Source: Paraburkholderia sp. Tr-20389 (GTDB lineage Bacteria; Pseudomonadota; Gammaproteobacteria; Burkholderiales; Burkholderiaceae). Taken from it: a DNA stretch of 64,000 nt. The stretch spans positions 212,444-276,443 of the forward strand of contig NZ_JAAGPD010000007.1 in NCBI RefSeq assembly GCF_017104565.1. Reading direction: 5' to 3'. A model generated the notes under the pieces. The model was not told the DNA's origin. It worked only from the letters and a program-made list of their open reading frames with translations, and made no database searches. This document shows, piece after piece, positions 26,838-35,801 of this stretch. How positions within the stretch are numbered: position 1 is the stretch's first letter; each line of letters begins with the position of its first letter. A program made the translations under genes and the position numbers.

Positions 26838-29800
26838 TCAATTCCCCGAATGTTCACCCGGCGCCGGGCGCGGATCGCGCTCGTTGCCGCGCACGCGGAA
26901 CCACGCGGCATAAAGCGCGGGCAGATAGAACAGCGTGAGCACCGTCGCGCTCGTGATGCCGCCCATCAGCGCTGTCGCCATCGGTCCGAAGAAGTTGGAG
27001 CGCAACAGCGGAATCAGCGCGAGCACGGCGGCGGCCGCCGTTAATGTGATCGGGCGGAAGCGCCGCACGGTCGCGCCGACGATCGCATCGAAGCGCTTGT
27101 GCCCCTGCGCGATGTCCTGCTCGATCTGGTCGACGAGAATCACCGAGTTGCGCATGATGATGCCGAACATCGCGATCACGCCGAGCATCGCGACGAAGCC
27201 GAACGGCTTGCCGAACAGCAACAACGTCACGACCACGCCGATCAGTCCGAGCGGCGCCGTCAGCACCACCATCAGCACGCGCGCGAAGCTCTGCAACTGG
27301 ATCATCAGCAGCGTCAGTACCGCGATGATCATGATGGGCATCTGCGCGTTGATCGACGTCTGTCCCTTCGCGCTTTCCTCGACCGATCCGCCGATCTCGA
27401 TGCGATAGCCGACGGGCAGCGTCGAGCGGATCTGCGCGAGCTGTTTGTCGACGGCATGCGTGACGTCGATGCCTTGCGCGTTGCCGCGCACGTCGGACTG
27501 CACGGTGATCGTCGGTTGACGGTCGCGTTCCCAGATCACGCCGTATTCGAGGTCGTCGCGCATATGGCCGAGCGTGCCCAGCGGCACCGAGCCGTTCGGC
27601 GTCGGCATCGCGAGCGTGAGCAGTTGCGACGGGTCGACGCGCTCGTTTTTCGGCGCACGCAGATCGACGCTGATCAGCTTGTCGCGCTCGCGATACTGCG
27701 TGACGGTATAGCCCGACAGTGTCATGGCGAGAAAGCTCGATACGTCCGCCGACGTCACGCCCAGTTCGCGCGCTTTCTTCTGGTCGACCTCGAAGCGCAC
27801 CGAACGCTCGGCGGGTTCGTCCCAGTCGAACTGCACGTTCGCCGTGCCGGCATTCGCGCGCATCGTCGCGGCCACTTTCTCGGCGATCGAGCGCACGGTC
27901 GCGATGTCGTCGCCGCTCACGCGGAACTGCACGGGGTAGCCGACGGGCGGACCGTTTTCGAGGCGCGAGAGGCGCGTGCGGATCGCGGGGAAATCGTTGC
28001 GCAGTTTCGGTTCGAGCCAGCGCGCAAGTTTCTCGCGATCTTCGACCGACTTCGCGGTGATCACGAACTGCGCGAAGTTCGGCTGCTGCAATTGCTGGTC
28101 GAGCGGCAGATAGAAGCGCGGCGCACCCGAGCCGACGAAGTCCACCGAATGATCGATTTCGGGCCGGCCTTCCAGTGCCTTTTCGATGCGCTGCGCCTGG
28201 CGCAAGGTCGCTTCGAACGATGCGCCTTCGGGCAGTCTCACGTCGACGAGCAGCTCCGGGCGGTCCGAGCTCGGGAAGAACTGTTGCGGCACGAGCGTGA
28301 AGCCCGCGAGCGATACGACGAACAGAATCACCGTGATCGCGAGCACGATGTAGCGCCGTTCGATACACCAGCTGATCCAGCCCGTCAGGCGTCGATAGAA
28401 ACGCGTTTCGTAGATGTCGTGCTCGTGATCTTCGGGCTCGTGCGCCTGGCGCTTGCGTTCGGGCAGCAGGTGATAGCCGAGCATCGGAATCAATACGACG
28501 GCCGCGAGCCACGACGCAATCAGCGCGATCGCCGACACTTCGAAGATCGAGCGTGTGTATTCGCCCGTGCTCGACTTCGCGAGCGCAATCGGCAGAAAGC
28601 CCGCCACGGTGACGAGCGTGCCCGTCAGCATCGGGAATGCGGTGCTGGTGTACGCGTACGCTGCGGCGCGCGTGCGGTTCCAGCCCTGTTCGAGCTTCAC
28701 GGCCATCATTTCGACAGCGATGATCGCGTCGTCGACCAGCAGGCCGAGCGCCAGCACCAGCGTCCCTAACGACACCTTGTGCAAGCCGATGTCGAACAGA
28801 TACATGCACAGCGCGGTAACGGCGAGCACGACGGGAATCGAGATCACGACGACCATGCCGGTGCGTACGCCCAAGGACACGAGACTCACCACCAGCACGA
28901 TCGCCACGGCTTCGGCAACGGCTTCGAGGAAGTCGTCGACGGAATGCGCGACCGCGTGCGGCATGCTCGACACTTCGACGAGCTTCAGGCCCGCGGGCAG
29001 ATGCGCCTGCAGTTCCGTCATCTTCGCGTCGAGCGCCTTGCCGAGCCGGATCACGTCGCCGCCGTTCTGCATCGTCACACCGATACCGAGCACGGGCTTG
29101 CCCGCGAAGCGCATCTGCGTGACGGGCGGATCGTCGTAGCCGCGTTTGATCGTCGCGATATCGCCGAGCCGGAACGAGCGGTCGTTGATGCGGATCAGCG
29201 TGTCGGCGAGCGCGTTCAGGTCTTTGAATTGCCCCGTGGGACGCACGAACACGCGGTCGTCGTGCGTGGTCAGCGTGCCCGACGGCGACACGCTGTTTTG
29301 CGTGTTGATCGCCTGCGCGAGCTGCGTCGGCGAAATGTTGAGGCGTGTCAGCTGGGTGTTCGTGATCTCGACGTAGATGTGCTGGTCGGGATCGCCGAAA
29401 TAGTCGACCTTGCCGACGCCCGGTACGCGCAGCAGCACCGTGCGCAATTCGTCGGCGTAGTCGTGCAGCTGCGCCGCCGAGAAGCCGTCGCCTTCGAGCG
29501 TGTAGATGTTGGTGTAGACGTCGCCGAACTCGTCGTTGAAGAACGGGCCCTGAATGCCTTGCGGCAAGGTCTGCCCGATATCGCCGACTTTCTTGCGTAC
29601 CTGATACCAGGTTTCGGGCACATTCTTGACGGGCGCGGCGTCCTTCATCGTGAAGAAGATCAGCGATTCGCCGGGGCGCGAGTAGCTGCGCAGGAAGTCG
29701 ATTGCAGGCGTTTCCTGCAGCTTGCGGCCGATGCGGTCGGTGACTTCTTCCTGCACCTGGCGCGCCGTCGCGCCGGGCCAGAAGGTGCGGATCACCATCA

Positions 29801-29960
29801 CTCGGAACGTGAACGGCGGATCTTCCGATTGCGCGAGCTTCGTGTACGCAAGAATGCCGAACGCCGTCGCGAGCGCGATCAGAAACACCACCAGCGCCTG
29901 ATGCCGCAGCGCCCACGCGGACAGGTTGAAGCGTCCTTCTTCGTCGTGTGTGCCGCTCAT
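26838..29960 (-). CDS. RND family efflux pump inner-membrane permease
   Basis: A 1040-residue AcrB-type proton-driven pump with 12 expected membrane helices and two large periplasmic loops. The proton-relay aspartates of TM4 are present as D410-D411 in GLLVDDAIIAVEMM. The C-terminal half has FGIIMRNSVILVDQIEQD and FRPITLTAAAAVLALIPL (cores MRNSVILVDQ and PITLTA). It opens with an extra short cytoplasmic stretch, MSGTHDEEGRFNLS, seen in the MexK/TriC-like branch. The start overlaps the adaptor gene's stop (ATGA) and has GAGGA nine bases upstream. Likely substrates are drugs or organic compounds; they cannot be read here. Confidence 0.93.
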   Translation of the reverse strand: MSGTHDEEGRFNLSAWALRHQALVVFLIALATAFGILAYTKLAQSEDPPFTFRVMVIRTFWPGATARQVQEEVTDRIGRKLQETPAIDFLRSYSRPGESLIFFTMKDAAPVKNVPETWYQVRKKVGDIGQTLPQGIQGPFFNDEFGDVYTNIYTLEGDGFSAAQLHDYADELRTVLLRVPGVGKVDYFGDPDQHIYVEITNTQLTRLNISPTQLAQAINTQNSVSPSGTLTTHDDRVFVRPTGQFKDLNALADTLIRINDRSFRLGDIATIKRGYDDPPVTQMRFAGKPVLGIGVTMQNGGDVIRLGKALDAKMTELQAHLPAGLKLVEVSSMPHAVAHSVDDFLEAVAEAVAIVLVVSLVSLGVRTGMVVVISIPVVLAVTALCMYLFDIGLHKVSLGTLVLALGLLVDDAIIAVEMMAVKLEQGWNRTRAAAYAYTSTAFPMLTGTLVTVAGFLPIALAKSSTGEYTRSIFEVSAIALIASWLAAVVLIPMLGYHLLPERKRQAHEPEDHEHDIYETRFYRRLTGWISWCIERRYIVLAITVILFVVSLAGFTLVPQQFFPSSDRPELLVDVRLPEGASFEATLRQAQRIEKALEGRPEIDHSVDFVGSGAPRFYLPLDQQLQQPNFAQFVITAKSVEDREKLARWLEPKLRNDFPAIRTRLSRLENGPPVGYPVQFRVSGDDIATVRSIAEKVAATMRANAGTANVQFDWDEPAERSVRFEVDQKKARELGVTSADVSSFLAMTLSGYTVTQYRERDKLISVDLRAPKNERVDPSQLLTLAMPTPNGSVPLGTLGHMRDDLEYGVIWERDRQPTITVQSDVRGNAQGIDVTHAVDKQLAQIRSTLPVGYRIEIGGSVEESAKGQTSINAQMPIMIIAVLTLLMIQLQSFARVLMVVLTAPLGLIGVVVTLLLFGKPFGFVAMLGVIAMFGIIMRNSVILVDQIEQDIAQGHKRFDAIVGATVRRFRPITLTAAAAVLALIPLLRSNFFGPMATALMGGITSATVLTLFYLPALYAAWFRVRGNERDPRPAPGEHSGN

Positions 29961-31147
29961 GACGCGAAATCCTCGGGATGCAGGGGCGCCACGACGCGGA
30001 CTTTCTCGCCCGCCGTCACCGTATGCACGCCTTGCCAGACGACGCGCTCGCCTTCGTTGAGTCCCTGCGAGACGGCAATGGTCCGCTCGGCGTAATGCGA
30101 GACCTGCACGCGGCGCAGTTCGAGCTGATCGCTGCCGCTCTTCACCACCCACACGGCGGGCTGCGTGCCGTCATGAAAGAGGGCCGTGGCGGGCAGCGTA
30201 TAGAGGCTGGCGTGCGCCGCGGTGTTGTCGTGTGCGAAGTCGATGTCGGCTGTCATGCCGAGACGCACGTCCGCGCCGGCATGATCGAGCGTGAGCTTCG
30301 CGCGATACGTGCGGCTTTGCGGATCGGCAGCGGGCGACAGTTCGCGCACGCGCGCGTTGAACGTGCGGCCGGGCAGTGCGCCGAGCTTCACGGTGGCCGT
30401 CGTGCCGACGTGCAGCGACGCGAGCGCGCCTTCGGGCACGTCGCACACGACGTCGATATCGCCGGACCACGCGAGGTTGTAGACGGCCTGTCCAGCCGAC
30501 ACGTTCTGCCCCGTATCGGCCTGCTCGGCCGTGATGACGCCCGCGTGATCGGCGGCGAGCGTCGTGTATTGCAGCTGGTCTTTTGCAAGCGCGGCCTGCT
30601 GCTGCGCCTGGTCGCGTTGCGCGGCCGCCGACGCATAGGCGTCTTCCGTCTGCTCCAGCTGTGTCTGCGCAATCAGGTTCTCGCGCGCCTGCGCGCGGTC
30701 GCGGTCGAGCTGCTGCTTCGCATAGAAGAGGCGGTGCTGGGCGGCATCGAGTTGCGCGTCGGCGCTGGCGGCGTTCTTCTGCGCGTCGGCGGGATCGAGA
30801 CGCGCGACGATCTGGCCGTTCTGCACGACGTCGCCGAGACGCACGCGCCGCTCGACGATCTTGCCGGCCAGGCGGAACGAAAGGGGCGTCGAGTAACGCG
30901 CCTGCACTTCACCCGGCAGCGACGCGGCCAGCGGCTGGCCATCGGCATGCACGGCGACGGCGACCACGGGGCGCGGCGCGGGCGCGGCGGCTTCCTTGTT
31001 GTGGCAGGCGGCGAGTGTCAGCGTGCTGGCGAGAACGAGCGCGGCGAGCGTCGTACGGCCCACCGATGAAGATGACGATGGAGTCGATGCGGACGGGCGG
31101 AACAGCTTGCGCGCGATAGCTGGCGCGCCACGACGGGAACGATTCAC
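29957..31147 (-). CDS. RND efflux periplasmic adaptor lipoprotein
   Basis: A 396-residue membrane-fusion protein that links the pump to the outer-membrane duct. A signal region ends in the lipobox TLTLAACHN (C48). Next come the barrel-sandwich half-motif (RLAGKIVERRVRLGDVVQ), an alpha-helical hairpin (about 120-190), the second lipoyl half (AADHAGVITAEQADTGQNVS) and the beta-barrel domain. I start at GTG 31147, after GGGGGC. An in-frame ATG at 31219 would give an improbably long leader. It is the first gene of the three-gene efflux operon and diverges from its TetR regulator. Confidence 0.88.
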   Translation of the reverse strand: MNRSRRGAPAIARKLFRPSASTPSSSSSVGRTTLAALVLASTLTLAACHNKEAAAPAPRPVVAVAVHADGQPLAASLPGEVQARYSTPLSFRLAGKIVERRVRLGDVVQNGQIVARLDPADAQKNAASADAQLDAAQHRLFYAKQQLDRDRAQARENLIAQTQLEQTEDAYASAAAQRDQAQQQAALAKDQLQYTTLAADHAGVITAEQADTGQNVSAGQAVYNLAWSGDIDVVCDVPEGALASLHVGTTATVKLGALPGRTFNARVRELSPAADPQSRTYRAKLTLDHAGADVRLGMTADIDFAHDNTAAHASLYTLPATALFHDGTQPAVWVVKSGSDQLELRRVQVSHYAERTIAVSQGLNEGERVVWQGVHTVTAGEKVRVVAPLHPEDFAS

Positions 31148-31311
31148 GATGCCCCCAGGCTGAGATGCAAACGGATACGGCAGGCCAGAGGCTACCGACG
31201 GCGTGCGGTGTAGCGTCAACGCACACGCTTCGATTCAAGGCCCATCGAAACGCGCGCCGCTTCACCAGGTGCTGCACTGATTGTTTTAGATGCTGACGCG
31301 AATTTTAATAC

Positions 31312-31346
31312 ACACCTGTATCTGAATGCAAAACTGAATCTGGTGT
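31312..31346. promoter_or_regulatory. Possible operator in the efflux/TetR divergent gap
   Basis: A spaced pair ACACC (31312-31316) and GGTGT (31342-31346) with partly matching inner bases lies 25 to 60 bases before the TetR start, in an AT-rich promoter region. Symmetry is imperfect, so this is only a candidate. Confidence 0.25.
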
Positions 31347-31370
31347 CGGATCGATGCTAGACTGTTAAAT

Positions 31371-31991
31371 ATGAAACGCATACGACTCACCCGCGAACAG
31401 AGCAAAGACCAGACGCGTCTGCGTCTGCTCGATGCTGCGCAGGCCATTTTCATGAAGAAGGGGTTCGTCGCGGCGAGCGTCGAGGACATCGCCGAGGCGG
31501 CGGGCTACACGCGCGGCGCGTTCTATTCGAACTTCCGCAGCAAGCCGGAACTGTTTCTGGAACTGCTGCGGCGCGATCACGAGTCGATGCAGGCGGATCT
31601 GCAAGGCATCTTCGAAGAGAACGCGACGCGCGAGGAAATGGAGGCGAGCGTGCTGCGCTACTACAGCCGCATGCCGAGCGAGAACAAGTGTTTCATCTTA
31701 TGGGTGGAAGCGAAGCTGCTCGCCGCGCGCGATGCGCGGTTCCGTGTCCGCTTCAATGCCTTCATGCACGAAAAGCTCGAACAACTGACGGCGTACATCA
31801 CGGAGTTTTCGGTGCGCGTCGGCACGCCGCTGCCATTGCCGGCCGAAACCCTGGCGCTGGGTCTGATGGGCTTGTGCGACGGCATGCAGTTCTTCTTCAC
31901 CGTCGATCCGCAACGCTTCTCCGGCGAGCGCGCGGAACAAGTGCTGGGCAGTTTCTTTGCGCGCGTGGTGTTCGGCCGGTCGATGGAGTGA
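31371..31991 (+). CDS. TetR family regulator of the adjacent RND pump
   Basis: A 206-residue TetR/AcrR protein. The DNA-binding domain is clear: IFMKKGFVAASVEDIAEAAG followed by YTRGAFYSNFRSKPELF. The C-terminal domain (about 80-206) should bind the inducer. It diverges from the efflux operon by 223 bases, the usual arrangement for a local repressor of an RND pump. It meets the cupin gene tail to tail with 24 bases between the stops. Confidence 0.9.
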   Translation: MKRIRLTREQSKDQTRLRLLDAAQAIFMKKGFVAASVEDIAEAAGYTRGAFYSNFRSKPELFLELLRRDHESMQADLQGIFEENATREEMEASVLRYYSRMPSENKCFILWVEAKLLAARDARFRVRFNAFMHEKLEQLTAYITEFSVRVGTPLPLPAETLALGLMGLCDGMQFFFTVDPQRFSGERAEQVLGSFFARVVFGRSME

Positions 31992-32015
31992 CGCAAGCGT
32001 CCTTCAAGCGGCCGC

Positions 32016-32390
32016 TCAAATCCACACATCGTTGGCGGCCGTGCGCTCGCTGGTTTCGCTGCCTGTGTTCTTCACGCCGCGCGGCTCGATCAGCAACAGT
32101 TTCACTTCCTTTTCTGCGTAGGGCTTGTGCTCCTTGCCCTTCGGCACGACGAACATGTCTCCGGCCGACAGCAGCACTGCGCCGTCGCGGAAATCGATGC
32201 GCAGTTGGCCCTCCAGCACGATGAAAGTTTCGTCCGTATCGGCATGATCGTGCCAGATGAAGTCGCCTTCGATCTTCACGACCTTGAACTGGTAGTCGTT
32301 CATTTCGGCGATCACGCGCGGTTGCCACTGATCGTGGATACGGCTCAGCTTGTCGGCGAAATTGATCGGCTGATAGGGTGTGGCGGACAT
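32016..32390 (-). CDS. Cupin domain protein
   Basis: A 124-residue single-domain cupin. The metal-binding motif 1 reads WHDHADTDETFIVLEG (HxH then E) and motif 2 is GDMFVVPKGKEHKPYAE with its histidine, so a metal site is likely. Small cupins of this kind range from enzymes to sugar binding; no function can be assigned. AAAGGA lies at good distance upstream of the ATG. It is followed by an AraC regulator gene upstream on the same strand, 93 bases away. Confidence 0.87.
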   Translation of the reverse strand: MSATPYQPINFADKLSRIHDQWQPRVIAEMNDYQFKVVKIEGDFIWHDHADTDETFIVLEGQLRIDFRDGAVLLSAGDMFVVPKGKEHKPYAEKEVKLLLIEPRGVKNTGSETSERTAANDVWI

Positions 32391-32483
32391 GGCGTTTCCT
32401 TTCGTTGAAAGTCAATGCCGGCGAGTGTAGTGACGCGCGTATGCCGCCGTCTTGAACGTTCGTGCAAACGCGCGACGCCGTGC

Positions 32484-33356
32484 TCAGCGAAGATTCGAGG
32501 TGAGCATCCGCAGCCAGCGCGAGGGCGTCACGCCGTACGCGGCCACGAAGTGCCGCGTCATATGGCTCTGATCCGCGAAGCCCGTTGCAGCGGCGGCATC
32601 GACGAGCGCCATGCCGCGCAGCATCGATTGACGCGCGGCATCGAGCCTGCGCATGGTCAGATAGCGATGCGGACTCGTGCCGAAGAACGCGCGGAAATCG
32701 CGCGACAGGCTCCAGCGGTCGCGTCCGCTCGCGGCGGCCAGTTCGTCGAGCGTGACGGGGCGCTCGAGCGACGCGTGCAGGTAATCGCGCGCGAGCTGCG
32801 CGGCGTGGAAATCGGCGGACGGGCGCAGGCGCTGAAGTGGGCGGCCAGCCGACACGGCGTCGAGTGCATGCGCGAGATCGAACAGCGCGTCGTCCTGTTC
32901 GAGCGGATCCAGCGCGCGGTCGATACCTTGCAGCAGCGCTTCCGTCGCGCCGGCGAGACGCGGATCGTCCGACAGCCCGCCTTCGATGAACGGCAAGGGC
33001 TTGCCGCCTAGCGCCGCCTGAAAGACGGCGGGCTCGACGTAAATCATCCGGTAGCGGAAGCCTTCGTCGGTGCCTGCCTGGCCGTCGTGCACTTCGTCGG
33101 GATGCAGCACCATCGTGCCGCCCGGCAGGCTGTTGCGCACGCTGCGCCGGTAATGAAAGCTCTGCACGCCGGCGAGCGTGCGGCCGATCGCGTACGTGTC
33201 GTGCCGATGCAGCGCGTAGCCGTTGTGCTGGAAAAATGCCTCGATGCGTTCGACGCCGTCCTGCACGGGCGCGCGCCGGATCCAGTCGTGATTGCGCGCA
33301 AGCGTATGCGTCGGCGTGCTCGCCTTCGACCCGGCCGTCACGTCGACTGTCTGCAT
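32484..33356 (-). CDS. AraC family transcriptional regulator
   Basis: A 290-residue regulator with an N-terminal cupin-like ligand-binding half (HRHDTYAIGRTLAGVQSFHY, PGGTMVLHPDEVHDG) and a C-terminal double helix-turn-helix. The latter contains VTLDELAAASGRDRWSLSRDF and AAATGFADQSHMTRHF (core GFADQSHMTRHF). Proteins of this shape often control neighbouring transport or exporter genes. ATG 33356 was chosen; a TTG at 33392 is also in frame. The ribosome-binding site is weak. It lies 93 bases upstream of the cupin gene on the same strand, which it may or may not control. Confidence 0.87.
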   Translation of the reverse strand: MQTVDVTAGSKASTPTHTLARNHDWIRRAPVQDGVERIEAFFQHNGYALHRHDTYAIGRTLAGVQSFHYRRSVRNSLPGGTMVLHPDEVHDGQAGTDEGFRYRMIYVEPAVFQAALGGKPLPFIEGGLSDDPRLAGATEALLQGIDRALDPLEQDDALFDLAHALDAVSAGRPLQRLRPSADFHAAQLARDYLHASLERPVTLDELAAASGRDRWSLSRDFRAFFGTSPHRYLTMRRLDAARQSMLRGMALVDAAAATGFADQSHMTRHFVAAYGVTPSRWLRMLTSNLR

Positions 33357-33381
33357 ACTGGCTGCCTGTTGACGCGCGCCG

Positions 33382-33612
33382 TCAGATGCCAAGGCCCGGC
33401 CCGAAATTGCTGCCGATCAGCTTCGTCACCGACTGAATGTCCGCGTAGTCCTGCTCGGGCAGCCCGTCGAGCATCGACAGCACTTCGTTGCTCGCGCCGG
33501 CTTCGCGCGCGGCATCGACGAGTGCGTCCTTGTTGAGCGGATAGGTGACGCCGTTCAGCACATCTGCGATCTGCAGGTCGATCGATTCACCCGGAATAGC
33601 CGATTCCGTCAT
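33382..33612 (-). CDS. DUF2795 domain small protein
   Basis: A 76-residue acidic protein with the DUF2795 layout: IDLQIADVLNGVTYPLNKDALVDAA, then REAGASNEVLSMLDGLPEQDY. The cores NGVTYPLNKDAL and LPEQDY are the recognisable parts. The family is small, helical and of unknown function, and is common in Proteobacteria and Actinobacteria. GGAG lies nine bases before the ATG at 33612. It sits 25 bases upstream of the AraC gene on the same strand, so the two may be co-transcribed. Confidence 0.78.
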   Translation of the reverse strand: MTESAIPGESIDLQIADVLNGVTYPLNKDALVDAAREAGASNEVLSMLDGLPEQDYADIQSVTKLIGSNFGPGLGI

Positions 33613-33699
33613 GCTCGCGCTCCATTGTTCTGAAAGTTGTCGACGCGAGCGGGACGACCCGCCCATCGAATCGCGCATTGCCGCGCAACATTCGCGCCG

Positions 33700-33951
33700 T
33701 CATGTCTGCAGATGTTCGTCCTGGGCCACGAAGCCGCGCTCCAGGTGTCGCGACTTGGGTAGGGCAATGTGTTCCCATCGCTCCGGCCGGATGTCGGTCT
33801 GGGCCGCGACGTCCGGCGCGGCTGGCGCGACGGGAGCGGCATTGGCGCGGGCGGCGGCCGTGTCGATCGTGCCGTCCGTCGCGGTATGCACAGGCGCGGC
33901 GAAACACGAAGCTGACAACGTCACCATGATCAACAGCGTCGAGGTTTTCAT
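33700..33951 (-). CDS. Small exported protein of unknown function
   Basis: An 83-residue protein I do not recognise. The N-terminus is a good Sec signal peptide (MKTSTLLIMVTLSASCFA, cleavage near AAPVHTA). The mature part is Ala/Pro-rich, then charged (RPERWEHIALPKSRHLERGF). A near-perfect ribosome-binding site, AAGGAGGT, sits seven bases before the ATG, which argues strongly that the gene is expressed. It is followed 87 bases later by the DUF2795 gene on the same strand. Confidence 0.68.
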   Translation of the reverse strand: MKTSTLLIMVTLSASCFAAPVHTATDGTIDTAAARANAAPVAPAAPDVAAQTDIRPERWEHIALPKSRHLERGFVAQDEHLQT

Positions 33952-34282
33952 CGCTCGACCTCCTTATGCCAGGCAGCGCAGGAACTGCATGCAAGCGGTA
34001 TGCCATTTCGATAACCATTTCAGGCGCCCGCCCCACGCGGTTGCCGTCTGCGAGCACCGCGCGTCCCCCTCATATTACGCCAGTTATTTTTACAAGCGCT
34101 GGAGAGGCGCAAGGAAGCAGGGATATGGCGCGGCGTTGATGGAGGTTTGAGGCGGTTTCGTAGTGGCCGGGCGTGGCATCGCGAGGCGCCGGGCGGCTGG
34201 GCGCCATGCACGCGGCATCACGTATGTAGAAAGCGGGTCGCGTTAACCCGGCGTGCAGCGCACGCGGTCACGCAGCACGCGC
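33952..34282. other. Intergenic region between the small exported protein and the Ntn-hydrolase gene
   Basis: A 331-base stretch between same-strand genes. It includes an AT-rich patch near 34070-34100 (CATATTACGCCAGTTATTTTTACAA) that may hold the promoter for the small exported protein, and a few GC hairpins without T tracts. I see no gene in it. Confidence 0.35.
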
Positions 34283-35620
34283 TCAGCGCAGCACCTCGAA
34301 GCGCGTCCACGGCCACGACGGGCGGTCGCGCATATAGCCGTTCAGCCAGTTCCACTGCGGATGGCGTTTCATGAACGCCTGCGCATCGAACGGCCGGCCG
34401 CACGGATGTCCCCAGCGCGCGAAGAACGCCATTTCGCCCGCCATTTCGCTGTCGACGACCTTGCCGTCGTTCGCGCCCCACGGATTGAACGGGCCATGAT
34501 CCGAGCCGCCAAAACGCTGGTCGTCGAGTTCGAGGTGGCCGCAGATCGTGCGCGAACACGGGTTGTCGGGGCGATCGAGGTAGACGTCGTGATGGTCGGC
34601 AATCATCGCCTTCGCCAGTTCGACGTCGATCTGACCACGATGCATCTCTTCGAGCTGCATGAAGCGCAGCCGCCGCGCGCCATTTCTCCGCACATCGGTG
34701 TAGTCCTCGCCTTCGCCCGTGCATTCCTGGTTGCGGATCTTCAGGTCGGTGGCCGCGTTGTAGCCGCTGTAGAAACCGTCTTTCGTGCTTTCGAAGCCGG
34801 AGTAGTGCAGGCCGAGTTCGTAGCGGGCGATTTCACCCGTCTTCGTATCGCCGATCAGCCAGCTGTTCGCGTAGCCGCCGTTATTGGCCAGCGCGAACAT
34901 CTCGCACCATTCGCCGATGCTGTTCGCGTACTGTGTTGCACGTCGCGAGCGGTAGAACTCCGGCGCGCCCGACGCGTTGTAGCCCGCGAAATTCGAAATC
35001 GTCGTCTCCGTCACCATCAGACCCGCCGACGTCACCCAGAAGTCCGTCAGGCTGGAGATGCAGCCGGGCAGCCCCTGCATCAGGATGCGGTTGCCCGACT
35101 CGGGGACGATGTCGAACACGACGTTGAACGCGTCGCCCGCCGCGTAGCGGTCCCACGAGTTGTGCGCCATCACGATGCGGCCGTCGCGCGTCGCGCTGCC
35201 CGTCGCGATGAACGCGCTGCAATGATGGCCGCGCCGGCCGCGCCACGGCTTCAACCCGAGTTGCGGCTTCTGCTGGGCGGCGTGCTGCGGCCACCAGCTT
35301 TGCAGCAGATCCATGTAGCCGTTCCATGCGAGCACTTCGGCGAACGTGAGCTTCGCACCGTCGGCGATACCCTGGATTTCGTCGGCGTATTCGCTGTCGA
35401 TGCGCGGCGCGAACTGCTCGACGGCGGCATTGACGAAGGTGTCGAAATCCTCGCCCGTGTCCCATTTCGCGAGATAGCGGGCGGTGCGGATCGCGTTCTG
35501 GATTTCGGCGGCAAGCAACTGGCCGTGCTGTTCGCCACGGTCGTACGGCTCGCCTTCGACGTGCACGAAGATCCAGCCCGCATGATCGCGGCGCACGGCA
35601 TCGATGGACGGTTTGCTCAT
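34283..35620 (-). CDS. C45-type Ntn-hydrolase / phospholipase B-like acyl hydrolase
   Basis: A 445-residue protein resembling peptidase C45 and phospholipase B-like Ntn-hydrolases, which self-cleave to expose an N-terminal cysteine. The proposed nucleophile is C134 in GHHCSAFIATG, followed by the conserved RIVMAHNSWDRY. The first part has PYDRGEQHGQLLAAEI, typical of the acyl-coenzyme A:6-aminopenicillanic acid acyltransferase group. The C-terminal half contains CSRTICGHLELDD. There is no obvious signal peptide. Substrates are probably amides or lipid acyl groups, unproven. It has no operon partner. Confidence 0.78.
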   Translation of the reverse strand: MSKPSIDAVRRDHAGWIFVHVEGEPYDRGEQHGQLLAAEIQNAIRTARYLAKWDTGEDFDTFVNAAVEQFAPRIDSEYADEIQGIADGAKLTFAEVLAWNGYMDLLQSWWPQHAAQQKPQLGLKPWRGRRGHHCSAFIATGSATRDGRIVMAHNSWDRYAAGDAFNVVFDIVPESGNRILMQGLPGCISSLTDFWVTSAGLMVTETTISNFAGYNASGAPEFYRSRRATQYANSIGEWCEMFALANNGGYANSWLIGDTKTGEIARYELGLHYSGFESTKDGFYSGYNAATDLKIRNQECTGEGEDYTDVRRNGARRLRFMQLEEMHRGQIDVELAKAMIADHHDVYLDRPDNPCSRTICGHLELDDQRFGGSDHGPFNPWGANDGKVVDSEMAGEMAFFARWGHPCGRPFDAQAFMKRHPQWNWLNGYMRDRPSWPWTRFEVLR

Positions 35621-35801
35621 CTTCGCTCCCGTTCGTACGTACGTGGCATCGCCGCCGGCGTTGCTCAGCGCCGTGTGTGACGGGATGCGGCTTGTGGCTT
35701 CTTCGCGCCCGGAGTCGTGCCCGGCTCCGGGTCAATTCATTGTAGGGAACCTGCCACGCTTTGCCAGGCGCCGAACGGTTGCGAGTGCGGACGTTCGCGG
35801 G

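Noticed and set aside
27099-28769. Long plus-strand frames across the RND pump gene.
   Set aside because: They are out-of-phase shadows of the RND coding sequence with biased composition and no ribosome-binding site.
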